NCBI GenBank assembly: GCA_023014485.1
Contig: JAJOZX010000088.1
Coordinates: forward strand, 1,526,001 to 1,590,000
Direction: 5' to 3'
Length of the DNA: 64,000 bases
Source of the DNA: Bathynomus jamesi
Lineage: Eukaryota > Arthropoda > Malacostraca > Isopoda > Cirolanidae
Positions 12,597 through 25,293 of this stretch are shown piece by piece (the stretch's first letter is position 1; the number at the start of each line of letters is the position of its first letter). Made by a program: the position numbers and the translations under genes. Below the pieces are notes generated by a model. The model saw only the letters and a program-made list of their open reading frames with translations, did not search any database and was not told the DNA's origin.

Positions 12597-12744
12597 AATC
12601 ATTCTACACAATGATAAGTTCAATAACAATTTTAATCAACGATGAAATTAATTAATCATATTAAATTCAGTTTAATATGTATATTTTTCCCCCCAAGTGA
12701 AATATTATCAATTCGTATTACAGTATATTTTAACTTAAGGGTAA

Positions 12745-15700
12745 GGCAAGCCAGCCTTGTTCTCGGCCTGTCCCAAGTCCGGATAAATGGGGAGGGTTGG
12801 CGTCAGGAAAGGCATCCGGCCATAAAAACCCAGCCAAAACCACAATGGTGAGTCTTCAACACGAAAATGCGATGACGGCTAGGGCGTACCCCGTAGGCGA
12901 CGTACAGAGACCTCGCCCGACCTCTGTGGTGAGGCGAGGGCTACCGCACCAAGAGCGGGTGCGGCTAACGAAGCGAGCTCGGGTGGACCTGAGAATTGTG
13001 ACGCTGAATGTTGGAAGCATGACTGGCAGAGGAAGAGAGATTGTGGAGTTGATGAAGAAGAGGAGAGTTGGGGTGTTGTGTGTACAAGAAACACGCTGGA
13101 AGGGGAACAAAGCAAGATAACTCAGTGAGGGGTATAAATTGTTCTACAGTGGGGCGTCGGTTGAGGGAAGGAATGGTGTGGGTATTGTATTGGCGAAGGA
13201 ATTGAAGGATAGCATAGTGGAAGTAAAGCGAAGAGGAGATAGACTGGTGACTTTGAGAATGAATTATGGGGAACAGGTACTCAATATAATCAGTGCATAC
13301 GCGCCCCAAAGTGGATGTCCGGACGACGTTAAGGAAGCATTCTGGAGGTTATTGGAGGAAGAAATGGAGAGTATTGCCGAGGACGAACGAGTGGTGTTGG
13401 GCGGGGATATGAATGGACACGTTGGTGATCATAACGATGGAGTGGTCAGAGTGCACGGTGGTCATGGCTATGGAGAGGCAAACGTGGACGGTGGGAGAGT
13501 GCTGGATATGGCTGTATCGTTTGATCTAGCGATTGTAAATACGTTTTTCAGAAAGAGGGAGGAGCATGTTATTACGTACAAGAGTGGAGGCAGAACATCG
13601 CAAATTGATTTCATACTGTATAGGAGGGCGCAATTGGCCGAGGTGAGGGACTGCAAAGTTATTCCAGGAGACCATGTGACGCCACAACACCGGTTGGTAG
13701 TCATGGATGTGATGTTGAAAAGAGGAAGAAAGACCCGAGGAACAACAGTGAGGAGAATTAGGTGGTACAAACTGAGAGAGGAGGGGAAGAAACGGGAATT
13801 TAGAGAGAGAGTGTTGAGTGAAATCCATGTTGATGAACAGAATGTACAGGATTGGTGGGTACATAATGCGAATGTCATGAGAACGGCAGGTAAAGACATG
13901 TTGGGGGAAACATCAGGTAAAGTGTGGGAAGATAAGGAAGGATGGTGGTGGAGTGATGAGATCCAAAGGGCACTACGAAGTAAGAGAGAAACTAAGAAGT
14001 TATGGGAAGAATCGAGGAGTGAAGAGTGTAAGGTGGTATATATAGAAGCAAAGAAACAGGCAAAGAGAGCAGTGGCGAGAGCAAAGGCGGAGGCATATCG
14101 GCAGATGTATGAGGATTTAGAGGATCGTGAAGGACAAAAGAAGATATACAGATTGGCTAAGAGCAGAAATAGAGCGACAAAAGACTTTACACAGGTAAAA
14201 CAAATTAAGGGAAGGGAGGGGGCGGTGCTGCAAAGAGATGAAGAGAAGAGGAACATTGAGGAATTATTAAATAAAGAAAACCCAAGATCTTTCTATGAGG
14301 ATGGATTACCAAATGTAGCTATGACAGAACAAGTGGGGAGGATGGAAGTGAGTCGTGCTCTGAATAGGATGAAAAATAACAAAGCGACTGGCCCAGACGA
14401 GATACCAGCCGAGGCATGGAAGGCACTGGGAGATGAGGGGGTGGATCTGGTGTGGGATCTAATGCAGAAGTTGTTTGACCAGGAGGTGATTCCGGATGAG
14501 TGGCGGACCAGCATCATAGTGCCTATATTCAAAGAGAAGGGAGACGTACAAGATTGCACGAATTATAGAGGGATCAAGCTAATATCACATACAATGAAGA
14601 TATGGGAGCGAATAGTGGAGAGTAGGTTGAGAGACGAAGCGGAAGTGTCAGTGGAACAGTTTGGATTTATGCCGGGAAGGAGAACGACAGATGCAGTTTT
14701 TGCATTGAAACAGTTGGCAGAGAGGTACAGAGAGGGGCAGAAGGCGTTGCACATGGTTTTTATTGACTTGGAGAAGGCATATGATAGGATACCACGGCAA
14801 GAAGTTTGGAGATGCTTAAGGGAAAAGATGGTACCGGAGAAGTATGTTAAACTGATCAAGGGGATGTACAGGAGAGTAACAACTAAGGTGAGGAGTAGTG
14901 TGGGTGTGTCAGAGAGCTTTGGGGTGGAAGTTGGTCTGCACCAAGGATCAGCTTTGAGCCCCTTCCTTTTCAATGTGGTATTCGATGTGTTGACGGACAG
15001 GATTAGAGGGGAGGCGCCGTGGTGCATGATGTATGCAGACGATGTTGTGTTGAGTGGGGAGACGAAAGAGGAGGTGGAGCAGCAGTTGGAAAATTGGAGA
15101 GAGGCGTTGGAAAGTAGGGGGATGAGAATTAGCCGAAAGAAGACCGAATATATGAGATGTGATGTGCAACAGGACCGAGGAGGGGAAGTGACATTGAGTA
15201 GAGAGCGTATTAAGACGGTGGAGTATTTTAAATACTTGGGGTCAACAGTGGATGCAGAGGGGGGAGCAGAGAGAGAGAGATAAACTGTAGAATACAGTCG
15301 GGGTGGAAGAACTGGAGAGACGTATCAGGGGTGCTCTGTGATAAGAGGGTCCCACTGAAACTGAAGGGAAAGGTATTCAAAACAGTGGTGAGGCCGGCAA
15401 TGTTGTATGGAATGGAGACTGTGCCAATGAAGAAGAGCAATGAAAGAAAAATCGATGTGGCTGAAATGAAGATGAGATGGATGTGTGGAGTGACGAGGAG
15501 GGATAGGGTCAGAAATGAGCATATAAGGGGAACAGTGAAGGTGGCGGAAGCATCTAAGAAGGTGCAGGAGGCCAGGCTGAGGTGGTATGGACACGTCAGG
15601 AGAAGAGAGGAGGAGTATGTGGGGCGCAGAGTGCTAGAGATGGAGTTGCCGGGACGGAGAAGAAGAGGAAGACCGAAGACGAGATGGAGGGACTGTGTGG

Positions 15701-15830
15701 TGGCGGACATCAGGGAGAAGGACTTGGAGGAGGACGCGGTATACGACAGAGGAGAGTGGAGAAGACGAACCAAAAACAGCGACCCCATGTAAAGATGGGA
15801 TAATAAGCTGCGGAAGAAGAAGAAGACTAA
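12745..15830 (+). mobile_element. RTE-clade non-LTR retrotransposon, almost complete
   Basis: The 5' leader contains GGGTTGGCGTCAGGAAAGGC and ATCCGGCC, typical of an RTE 5' UTR. A single long ORF follows, then a short 3' UTR ending in a GAAGAAGAAGAAG-type tail near 15830. The purine-rich coding strand differs from the AT-rich surroundings and suggests recent arrival. Only two coding lesions are visible, fewer than in any other long element here. Confidence 0.88.
12845..15792 (+). pseudogene. RTE ORF: AP-like endonuclease plus reverse transcriptase
   Basis: The ATG at 12845 follows the leader; an upstream in-frame ATG at 12797 lies inside the leader and is less likely. The endonuclease reads LRIVTLNVGSMTGRG, CVQETRW, ISAYAPQSG, GGDMNGHVGD and TSQIDFILYRR, like the CFDP2/BovB group. 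RT follows with NKATGPDEIPAEAWK, NYRGIKLISHTMK, QFGFMPGRRTTDA, FIDLEKAYDRIP, HQGSALSPFLFN and MYADDVVL (catalytic YADD at 15032-15043). The C-terminal region ends RRGRPKTRWRDCV. Two lesions: an in-frame TAA at 13118-13120 and a single-base frameshift in the GAGAGA run near 15265-15283, after which the frame resumes to the stop near 15792. Intact length would be about 980 codons. Confidence 0.9.
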
Positions 15831-15844
15831 TAAGAGCTTCTCAA

Positions 15845-17215
15845 AGGTAGTCCAAATATTATAAAAATAAAAATAAAAATTGCATGTAATGGGAAAGCAA
15901 TTGTAGGAGATAAGTGAAGTTATAGACAAACACTTTCATACAAAGAGGTCCACAGTTTAGAAGATACAAAGAAGGACTGATGAATAGCTTCGTCAACTGG
16001 ATTGTCCGAGTTTTCAATTCTTCGCATGAGACTGTACTGAGCACGGCTTGTGACCTCAGGGAAGCTCGGAACATTGCGGTTAGCGAACATCTGAGAGGCT
16101 GAGCATCTTGGAAGAAACTTATGCAGCAGTCTAAAGGATATGCTGTAAAGAAAATTGAGGGTTGTGCAGGACCCTTTTTCATAATTAACGCAGAGTTACT
16201 GCCCATAAATATTAGTGTAGAAAGTACGATAAAGAGTCTTTAGCTTCGATTGTACAGAATTTGGAGTTCCTTATAATCATGTTTGCCTTTGCGCAGTAAT
16301 TTCGATATTGTTTCCTTATGTCTGAGTCGTCATTCAAGGAGCTGGTAATAATATGACCCAGAAACTTAAATTTTTTTACCTAAATATTGGTTTGATTCTC
16401 ACTTTGAAAATAATATTAGTTGTTTGGGTTGATCTTTTAGGATGAAATTGCATAACCTTAGTTTTATTAACATTAAAAATTAATATCATGGTTCTAGAAA
16501 AATGATTCGCAGAATTTTACAAGATGATCCAGGCCTTTAACCGAAGGGCTTGTTAACAGCATATCATTGGCATACGCCAAATTGTTTATCCCCATCCATA
16601 TGCACATTAAATAGCAAAGGAGAGAGCAAGGAGCTTTGTCTAATTCCGCATGAGGAACCAAAACATTCGGACAATACATTGCCCCATCTTACAATAAAAG
16701 TTTTGAGTGTACCAAGCTTTCAATAAATTTAAAACATATAGTGGAACATCACTGTCTTCTAATTTTTAAAGAGAATATTATGATTCACTCTCATATGTTT
16801 TGCTTATATCCAAAAAACAACTATAAATAGTTGAATCTCCTTCAAAACACAAATACACAGATCAGTTGAATGAGACCTTTTTAAACCAAATCATTTGTTC
16901 AGCGTAGCAAAAGTTTCTCGAGTAATTTTGAGAAGCAGAAGGCAACAGCAATAGGTCTGTAGTTATCGCTGGATAGAATGTGCCCATATTTATTTTTGAC
17001 AAGGGGTGTGATATAAACCCTCGTAAATTCTACAGGAATATAATTGTGAGCAAGCATGGCTGAAAACAGTAATGATATATGAAGACCGATCACATCATTA
17101 GCATACTTTAATGAACAATGAACATTCGACAGGTCATCTATTCCTGGTGAGGCGACTCTCTTTAGCTTTTTAATTAGACTGAAGTCCCCGTATTTTCACT
17201 GTCCCATCCTAATGT
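15845..17215 (-). pseudogene. Non-LTR retrotransposon RT fragment, same family as 32551-45190
   Basis: Minus-strand frames read GDFSLIKKLKR, FTRVYITPLVKNKYGHILSS, NYRPIAVAFCFSKLLEKLL, a degraded palm with LAYANDMLLTSPSVKGLDHL (YADD changed to YAND), and a C-terminal segment with QYSLMRRIENSDNP. The order and wording match the second copy at 36325-39269 and 44933 onward. The middle of the RT is missing or scrambled and the 5' end is truncated. Because it is uninterrupted at the points where the other copy carries transposons, it serves as an independent empty-site reference. Confidence 0.85.
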
Positions 17216-17343
17216 AGTTAAATTGCAACCTACGTTAAGATTAACTTAAAATGTGATTAATCATTATTAAAATCTTTCAAATTACAGATATTAACTCAGT
17301 CACAAATGAGTAGCAAGGATGAGTAACATGACTTTCGTAAAAT

Positions 17344-17381
<38 letters not shown>

Positions 17382-17872
17382 TTCTATATAATATATATAT
17401 AGAACACGATTCTAAATATATTAATTCGATAAATCTGTTATTATTTATTCACTTTCATTAACAAATCGAAAACTATGGAAAAACCGAAGGTGTCATTTAA
17501 TTTTATCAAGCTTCCGTAAGTTATACGTTACGTAGATCCGTACGAGCAAAATTCTCTCTCCACTGTTAATAAATAGCTCTCATTGAATGAAATGAAATGT
17601 GGCTTTTATTCGCGTTCTTAAAATACTGACGGTCCACATAAGACCATTGACTTCATATCGACTCCAATAGTGGCACAATATAAGAACTTAATGAAGAAAA
17701 TATTTAATTTTAAATTCCAAATTACAAGTGTAATTAAATTACTAGTAAAATCGCTATATTTTCCGAGCTATTAAAATTAATAATTAATTACTGAAAAGTA
17801 ATTAATTACCGACAGTTCAGTTACTTGTAATTAATCATTTTGCAATCTTGTATGCCTGTATGGAATATACAT

Positions 17873-17919
<47 letters not shown>

Positions 17920-18237
17920 GGTACTCTAAAAGGAATTGTATAATCTCTTTGATGTACTACTAGCACATTAATAAAATTGATAAAACAATCCAAATTAAGA
18001 AGTTTGTACGCCATTAATGGGTGGTTTTATGAAAACGAAAGCAAATTTATATAAATAACTTTTGATGAAGGAAAAGTTTAGGAAATTTAATGAAGATTAA
18101 TTGGTGTTTAAAATTTAATGTGCATCAAAACGACGAAGTTGATCCACTGAACGCCTTTGAATTTTGACTGACTCGCTGACGCATTATTTGCGCGACTTTT
18201 TCATCTACACCAGTCAATTTGGTTGTCTGAGTATATA
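17216..18237. other. No gene recognised; (CT)n and (AT)n tracts
   Basis: AT-rich. (CT)n/(AT)n lies at 17343-17400 and (AT)n at 17868-17915. The sequence after 17916 begins CAGGGTACTCTAAAAGGAAT, which resembles a Tc1/mariner terminus, but I found no matching right end. Confidence 0.5.
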
Positions 18238-18462
18238 GAGGGTTGACAAAAGTAAATAGACACATTCGGTTCTTCCATAGTTTTTGATTTGATAATAAAA
18301 GTTCGTAAATAATAACAGATTCAGTGAAGCAATATATTTAAAATCATGTTGTTTTCCCCTTTGCATTATGTAAAACTGACACACACTGACATTCCATTCA
18401 TGAGATTTGCCATTTGTCTGTGAGGCCAATCATTGTGGTGGCTATTTACTTTTATGAACCTT
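18238..18462. mobile_element. Short Tc1/mariner-type MITE, ~225 bp
   Basis: The ends are inverted: GGGTTGACAAAAGTAAATAG on the left matches AGGTTCATAAAAGTAAATAG on the reverse strand at the right, both flanked by TA. No coding capacity. An (AT)n tract follows at 18492-18526. Confidence 0.65.
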
Positions 18463-18487
18463 ATATATACTGTGTGTATATATACAC

Positions 18488-18526
<39 letters not shown>

Positions 18527-18582
18527 ATCTATATTATATATACCTCTTTAACCTCTTTGCTGTTCTGTGCGTTGGTCTCTCT

Positions 18583-20966
18583 TCACACGAAGGTCAAGCT
18601 GGTGGCCCCGCCTCTAGGTCTGGCTTGGTGGAGGAGTGAGTTGCTTTCTTGCGCTCTCCACCGTACATAACCAGGTACACCCGGCTCATCTAGTACCGTC
18701 CTGAGCCAGGCATCTAGTCTTCTCTTGAAGACTTCAACTTTGACCCGTGTAACGTTTCTGAGGTCCTTTGGAAGCTGGTTAAAATGTCTTGGCCCCCTGA
18801 CAACCAAGCTACTATATTTTCCTTCAGTGTTGAGGAGGTCCCTTGTCGGGCCTTTAATTTGGGAACCCTACACATTCTGCCTTTCCTATTTTCCAGTGTT
18901 GTTTGAATGGTAATTGGGTTTAGTTTTAGGTTTGGTACCAGTTGGCTGTGAAATGTCTCTGCGTTTCTTCTAGTTTATTAGTTTCTTCCTCTTTATATGG
19001 GGCCGCCAAAACTGAGCAGTATTCAAGTTTTGGTATAATCAATGTTTTTAGATCATTACTGACCTGTCCCTTCTTTTGAACGTTCTTAGTACCTGTCCCG
19101 CGACTCTTTTTGCTTTATTTATCGCTATCTGATTTTGTGTTTCGAATTTCGCATCATCGGTCATTATTACCTTCACTTCGATAGCTTTCGTGCTTCTCTG
19201 AATTTCCTATCTATATGCAGTCTGTTTAAGTTACTCTTTTCTACCATATCTCAAGAGCTGAAATTTCTCGGTGTTAAATGTCATGTTGTTGTCTTCTGAC
19301 CATTTGTATCTTTTGTTCGTGTCCCTCTGCAAGGCCTCCACTTCATTTACATCGCTGATTTTTCTGCTGATCTTTGTATCGTCTGCAACGGACGTTACTA
19401 TAATGTTACTGTTTACTCCGCTGTCTCTGTCTGTTAGCATGATAATGAACAGGAGTGGGGCCAGTACTGTCCCTTGTGGTACTGAGCTGCGTACTTCCGA
19501 TTCTGATGATATACCTTGAATTTTAACGACTGTAGACGTTCTCTGAGGAAGTTGTAGATCCATTTTCCCACTTTGCCTGTTATTCCCATATATTTCATTT
19601 TATGTGCTATTATACCGTGATCACATTTGTTGAAAGCGTTAGCAAAATCTGTGAATATGACATCGTAGTTGTCATTGCCTTCCAGTGCATCTAGGATATT
19701 GTTGTTGTGTTCTATTAGTTGTGATAGGCATGATCTACCTGATCGGAATCCGTGCTGATTTTCGTTGAATCTTTCCAATGTCTCCAAGAAATCATAAATT
19801 TTCTCTCTAACTATTCCTTCAAATACTTTGGTGAGGTGGGACGTCAATGAAACTGGTCTATAGTTCTTTGCTTGAGATCTGTCCCCTCCTTTATATGATA
19901 TATAGGACAATGTTTGCTCTTTTGAATGATGCTCGGTATTTCCCCAATGTCTAGGGATCTTCTCCATATCCAGTATAAGGGTGTAGCTATTTCATTTTTA
20001 CAGTTTTTAATCAATAATGCGTTCCAATTGTCCGGACCTGCAGCTGAATGTGGTTTAATTTGTCCTATAGCTCTCGCTACATCTTCTGGGGTAAAATCAA
20101 AGTCTGTTATACACTCTCCTTGCAATTTCTCTTCAAAGAATGCATCTATGTCAGGTATCGCTTTGTCACTTTTTGGGGTACTAAAAACTGATTCATAGTG
20201 GGCTCTCAATGTTTCAGATATTTCTTTTGGACCGTCGGTTAGTTCATTATTTCTCTTCCTTAAGGGTCCAATAGCGGCGCGCGTTTTTGTTTTCCTTTTC
20301 GCATAGCTATAGAAGTATTTTGGATTTTCCTTTATTGCTTCTACCGCCTTTTCCTCTTCCCTCTCTGTATGGTCCTTAATCAGGGCTTGTATTTCCCTAT
20401 CGATACTCTCCAGTTTTTCTTGTATTACTTTCCTGGCATTATCTCCGCAGTTGGCTAACTTCGCCTCCACTCTCTCTCTTTTGCGGAATATTCTTCTCTT
20501 TTGCCTCTCTAGCCAGCTCCTCTTTCCTTTTGGTTGTAATTTCGGAGCATATTTTTCTAAAATTCTCAGCGTTTTTTCTTCCATGGTTGTTAGCATTTCT
20601 TCAGTTGTTTTATTCTCTAAAACTGTTCCCCACTCTATTTGGGCCATGTGCGATCTGAATGCTTCCCAATTTATAGTCTTGGAGCTTAAGTTAAAGGCTC
20701 AAAATTTGCTATTTTCCTCAATATGTGTATTGCCGTTTAATGTTGTCGTCATATTCGTTGATATCTCGATTAAGTTGTGGTCTGAGATAATGGTTGGGGT
20801 TATTTTTATATCAGCAATCAAGTTCGTGTTATTCGTGAATACCAGATCTAGGCAGTTATTTTTTCTAGTATTTTCTGTTATCTCCTGTGTCAACATAAAC
20901 TCATTTGTGAGAGCCATCAACATTTTTGCTTGCTCCTGGTCTTCTCTTGTGGTCCCCTTGTCCTGG

Positions 20967-20997
<31 letters not shown>

Positions 20998-22420
20998 GGC
21001 GTCCCAAAAAAATGTATACACACTTTAACAGCTGATAGCTCAATTGATGTTTCTTTCTTTCCAAGTTAAACCCATTAGAATTAATAATGGCAGTCAGACT
21101 AAGCTTTGAACAAAGGAAATTCATTCTAAAATGCTACTGGAAGTGTGAAAACGCAGTTGAAGTGCAAAGACAGTTTAGGAGGGAGTTTCAAACAGATCCA
21201 CCAACGCGACTTACCATCACTCGAATTAGAGATAAGTTTGAAGCCGATGGAACTGTTCAGAATGTCCACAAGAAGCGTTCCGGAAGACCACGGACATCGA
21301 CAAGCCCCACAAAGCAAGAAAGAGTACTGGAAACGTATCACCAAAGTCCAAGAAAATCTGTGCGGCAAGCGAGTCGTGAGGTAGGAATTTCAGAATCGTC
21401 TGTCCAACGCATTTTGAAGCGCTGTCAATGGAAAAGTTACATTCCAAGATTAGTCCATGCTATTAATGAAGATGATCCGGACTGAAGAGTGGAGTATTGC
21501 GAGTGGTACTTGGCACGATGTGGATGTGGATTGGACGAAGGGGTTTCATAGAATACCCTCCACGTTCACCAGACCTCACACCACTAGACTTTTTTTTATG
21601 GGGATACTTAAAAGACAAAGTCTACGCTATAAAACCTGCAACAGTCGCTGAATTGAGAGCAGCCATTGAACGAGAATGCACACAAATACCAAACGAAATG
21701 TTTCGTGATGTTTGCGATTCCATTGCTTCGCGTTATCAGCAGTGCCTGGACCAGAACGGACGTCAGTTTGAAAACAGGCGTTGACAAAACAATTAAATAA
21801 TGTCTGTAGATTCTATTACATTTTGAAAATGAAATGTATTTTAATAAACACTGCCTTTATAAGTATTTAAAGTGTATATACATTTTTTTGGGACGCCCTG
21901 TATATATATGTGTGTGTGTGTGTGTGTGTATATATTCCTATCCACCTTTTTTGCATTTTATAAATGGGAAGTTAAAGTCTCTGCAGATCATTATATTGGG
22001 ATATGGAGGGTTTGTGGCCTTTATTAGCTTTCTGATATTTTCGGTTGGGGTGTTTGGAGGTTTATAGATGACTATTAGTATCACGTTTAGTATTTCTATT
22101 TTCACTGCTAGAAGTTCCACAAAGCTGTTTGATTTACTTATTATCGTCTCTGTCATATGATCATGTACATATATAGCACATCCACCTTTACGTCTCGTTG
22201 TTCTATCCGCTCTTAGTAAGTTGAAGCCCTCTATATTTATGTCTTTCTTATCAATACAATGTTCGCAGTTTCCACAATTTCCTTGGCAATCCTTAAGATG
22301 AGTTTCTGTGAGGCATGCGATGTCCGCCCTTGTTTCGTCCATAAATCCTTTCAGCTACGAAACTTTGTTGAGTGACTGGTTTGGTCTTATTCCTTGAATA
22401 TTAGCCAGGACAATATTTAT
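18583..22420 (-). pseudogene. ORF2 of CR1-group element (EN-RT), interrupted
   Basis: The endonuclease begins NINIVLANIQGIRP and continues CLTETHLKD, GGCAIYVHDHM, VIYKPPNTP and CRDFNFPF. After the mariner it resumes with LDLVFTNNTNLIADI and SDHNLIEIS. A linker (KENPKYFYSYAKRK) leads into RT: IKPHSAAGPDNW, NYRPVSLTSHLTKVFEGIV, QHGFRSGRSCLSQLI, DVIFTDFANAFNKCDH, SVPQGTVLAPLLFI and VADDTKISRKI. The tail reads FNQLPKDLRNVT and DAWLRTVLDEPGVPGY. Several frameshifts break it (near 19860, 19560 and others). The catalytic ADD and the first palm Asp are still present. The motif style fits the CR1 group (Crack/Daphne/L2-like); the clade is not resolved. Confidence 0.85.
20995..21900 (+). mobile_element. 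Mariner-family deletion derivative
   Basis: The termini are CAGGGCGTCCCAAAAAAATG and its inverse at 21881-21900, flanked by TA. The transposase (21087-21784) keeps the N-terminal paired HTH ([37 protein letters not shown]) and the C-terminus with PPRSPDLTPLDFFLWGYLK. The central catalytic stretch with the first two Asp residues is deleted after RVEYCEWY. It cannot transpose itself. It interrupts the endonuclease of the CR1-group element. Confidence 0.85.
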
Positions 22421-22499
22421 GTTCTTTGTTTTTCGTTGCCCCTTGTGCATTTTAAGTTCGTTTTCCTTCGATATCGCTTGTTTCGTTGCCCTATGATCC

Positions 22500-23329
22500 T
22501 CCGAGAGAGATCCGTTTCCGCCTACCTGTTGTGGTAGCTTCTTGCCTGGAAGCGGTTTGGCTCGGGGGTTTCCAGCTGTGTCAACTGCATTCGTTCTCGT
22601 ATTTGCAGGTTCCATATTTTGCATAAGTCCAGCAGATGTCCGGGTGGTAGCATTTGCATCTGTCTCCAAATTTACAATGACCATTATTATAGAAGAAATT
22701 GCATATTGGAGGATGTTCATATATGCATTGTCCTGTTTTAGATCTGCAATTATCTTTTATATAATATCTGCATATAATTCCTTCCCCATGTTTACTCGTG
22801 GCCTTTGTTTTTTTGGTTCCTTATTGGGGGACAGTTTCACTCCGTTTTCTTGATTGCCCTCTTGTCTTTTCCTATTTGTGCTATTTGTGTTAATGTCCTT
22901 CGTTGCCCTTATACTATCTGTTGTCTTTGTACTCTCTTTCGACTGCATGGTTTCGGCCTCGTTGTGTGACGGTATTTGATTTTTTTCTATTTCGCCTTTC
23001 TTCGTTTCTTCTGTTTTCCTCTGTTCTTTATTTCCACTTTCCTCTTTCATTTTCTTCTCGTAGTCTCTTTCTGCTTTAAATACTGTAAAAGAGTTTATTT
23101 CGGTAATGCGGTTTTCGCAGAAAATTTTTATCCCATTAAGTTGCTTCGCATTCGTTATAAGGGAGATTTTTTTATCTTCCCATTCTAGACATCTAAAATC
23201 AAAAAGCAGCTGACAAAAATCGCACCTCATCGCCTTTGCCTCATCTGTTGCATCATTACAGATACCACAGAGTTGCAGGAATTTATTTACCATTTCCATG
23301 TTACTGATAGAGGGTAGCCGCTGGTGCAC
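22500..23329 (-). pseudogene. ORF1 with PHD-like and CCCH zinc fingers
   Basis: It starts at an ATG at 23329. The N-terminus has a PHD-type Cys pattern (LCGICNDATDEAKAMRCDFC, then FRCLEW). A long charged Lys/Glu-rich segment with basic clusters (RKRQEG, EPKKQRPRVN) follows. After a frame break near 22760 two CCCH-type units appear on the minus strand around 22630-22720. The first reads CNFFYNNGHCKFGDRCKCYH (C-x8-C-x5-C-x3-H). The second starts CWTYAKYGTCKYENEC and then meets a TGA. ORF1 proteins of this group bind RNA or chromatin; zinc-finger RNA binding is inferred. The frame is broken in two places. Confidence 0.7.
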
Positions 23330-23330
23330 A

Positions 23331-23817
23331 AAATTGACTCAAAAAGGGTATTATGGGAAGTATTGGGTGGGGGTTGACTCAAGCTGAGTGAGGGAAAGTT
23401 CTCCGTTACTCCGGGAGATGGGGGATATGGCACGCTGTATACTTCTCACTGACTGATGCTCGCGACTGTTGCTGCGGGGGATAATGGGGAATATTTGTAG
23501 GAATTTCGATAGGCAGCTAATTTTCTTCACAAAGAAACACTCGAAAAAATGCTGTATAGATTAATTCGCTTCGTTTTATTTACTTTTTTGATATATGCCG
23601 CGATTTTTACTTTTTAAAAAGAAATACCACTATGCACTATCAATTAACTCACAATATCGGCACCGTTTAAAGCTGATTAACTGCAGGATTTTTACTGTAA
23701 TACTGCTTTTATTCGGACTTCGATCGAAACACGTGTAACCGTCACACCGGCAAAACTCGCTATATATATAATATATATATATATACACACACACACACAA
23801 ACACACACACGAGTATG

Positions 23818-23866
<49 letters not shown>
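23331..23866. other. No gene recognised; 5' flank and AT/CA microsatellites
   Basis: The first ~200 bases may be 5' UTR of the CR1-group element. Compound (AT)n(AC)n tracts occupy about 23761-23866. Confidence 0.5.
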
Positions 23867-23870
<4 letters not shown>

Positions 23871-24089
23871 GAACCAAATGTAGGTGGACAGTAAATGATA
23901 ACGTTTATTTTGAGAATACATATTTAATTTTTTTGTATACTATAATACAAAATAAAATTTAAATAAATTTAGTTATAATATTTAATATAATATAACACAA
24001 ACACCATAGTTATAATGAACACTATAGTTATAATATAATATAACACAAACCGTATTCAACCTACTGTCCACCTACTTTTGGTTCACCGT
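23867..24089. mobile_element. Short MITE with ~27-bp inverted ends
   Basis: The left end GGTGAACCAAATGTAGGTGG is inverted at the right as GGTGAACCAAAAGTAGGTGG, with both ends next to TA-rich DNA. The interior is AT-rich with a duplicated ATAGTTATAAT motif. It is Tc1/mariner-like by its TA context. Confidence 0.75.
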
Positions 24090-24343
24090 GTATATATATA
24101 TATATATATATTATTTATTCTGTTTAAGAAGTTCAGGATTCTCCGTAAAAGTTGTCAAAATACTTCTAATTTAGATGTTAACTTGGTATCATTTTAGTGA
24201 ATATCATTCCCAATTCATTCCTCGCTCCAAGATTGTGAAATTCGCGAGTGAGAATCTGAAAGGAAACAATTTTCAAATCGATCTATTCCCATTTCATGAC
24301 ATTCTCATTCTCGGCTTTTCCACTTTGGTCCAGATTAGGTTAG

Positions 24344-24390
24344 GTTACGCTAATGTTAGGTTAGGTTAGGTTAAGTTCAATTAGGTTAGG
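24344..24390 (+). repeat. Short interstitial TTAGG run
   Basis: Imperfect (TTAGG)n, the arthropod telomere unit. It is only about nine units and is interrupted, so it is interstitial. Confidence 0.7.
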
Positions 24391-25212
24391 AAGTATTACC
24401 TATTCTTATTTCGCACCTTCACCGCGATTTTAAATGGGAATGACATTCTTTCTTAAATAAAAAAAAAATCTTTTTCCCAAAGATGGATTCCTCACTTTGT
24501 GCAATTTTACTCGCGGACTGCAAATAAGAGCGAGAATGGGAATGACCCTGAATTGGAAGTAATGGTTAACTTAATTCACAGATTAGACTGAGATCTCAGA
24601 ACACTGTTAAAAACATGACTTCAGTATCTTAATGATATGGTAAATATAGATACAATACTTTAATATGATATTTAAAATGGGAAACAGTTTACAATTTGTA
24701 TTTTAATTTATTTGTAACTTAGTCTCAAGAAACAAATTAACCGGTGTAAATAAAAGAAAAAACAATGAATAGTTTCTAAGTGGCCAAAAACTTACTCTTT
24801 AAAATTTACAGTCCACGTAAATTTCTTACCTCACTAATGGACTGTACGTTTTAAATGCGGTACTTAGAAGCATATCATAGAATAAACTTGGAAAGATGTA
24901 GTTTTTAAAGTAAAAAATAGTAAGGATAAGAAGGGAGTTTATCCCAGTAAAATATATAAGCAAAAATTTAGTTGCGGTGACAATTTCATATCCTGAATTA
25001 TGGGCAAGAAAACAAGCAATAACACGATTGCTTACTGATGCTAAAAATTAAGAGGCCACTGTTCATAAATATTTGCCGAATTGGCACAATTTGGCTTTAG
25101 GAACAACATAAAATTTGTTAAATTAACAAGAAAATTTTACAATGTCAATTATTAGAATTCAGCAAAAATTTTATTGGCTGTAGGTTATACGATTATAGTC
25201 AGTAATAAGAAA

Positions 25213-25293
<81 letters not shown>

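Larger units (their letters stand above)
18560..23330 (-). mobile_element. CR1-group retrotransposon with ORF1 and ORF2, split by a mariner
   Basis: On the minus strand ORF1 (from 23329) is followed by ORF2: endonuclease 22440-20700, RT 20650-19230, C-terminal tail to 18583. The body is about 3.9 kb once the 0.9-kb mariner at 20995-21900 is subtracted. The TA microsatellites on both sides of the mariner suggest it landed in or created an AT-rich target. Confidence 0.85.

Noticed and set aside
13468..14256. 262-codon minus-strand frame opposite the RTE ORF
   Set aside because: Antisense shadow of the RTE endonuclease and linker.
20451..21035. 194-codon plus-strand frame
   Set aside because: Antisense to the CR1-group ORF2 and ending in an AT microsatellite.
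24344..24390. Telomere
   Set aside because: Run is short, interrupted and internal.
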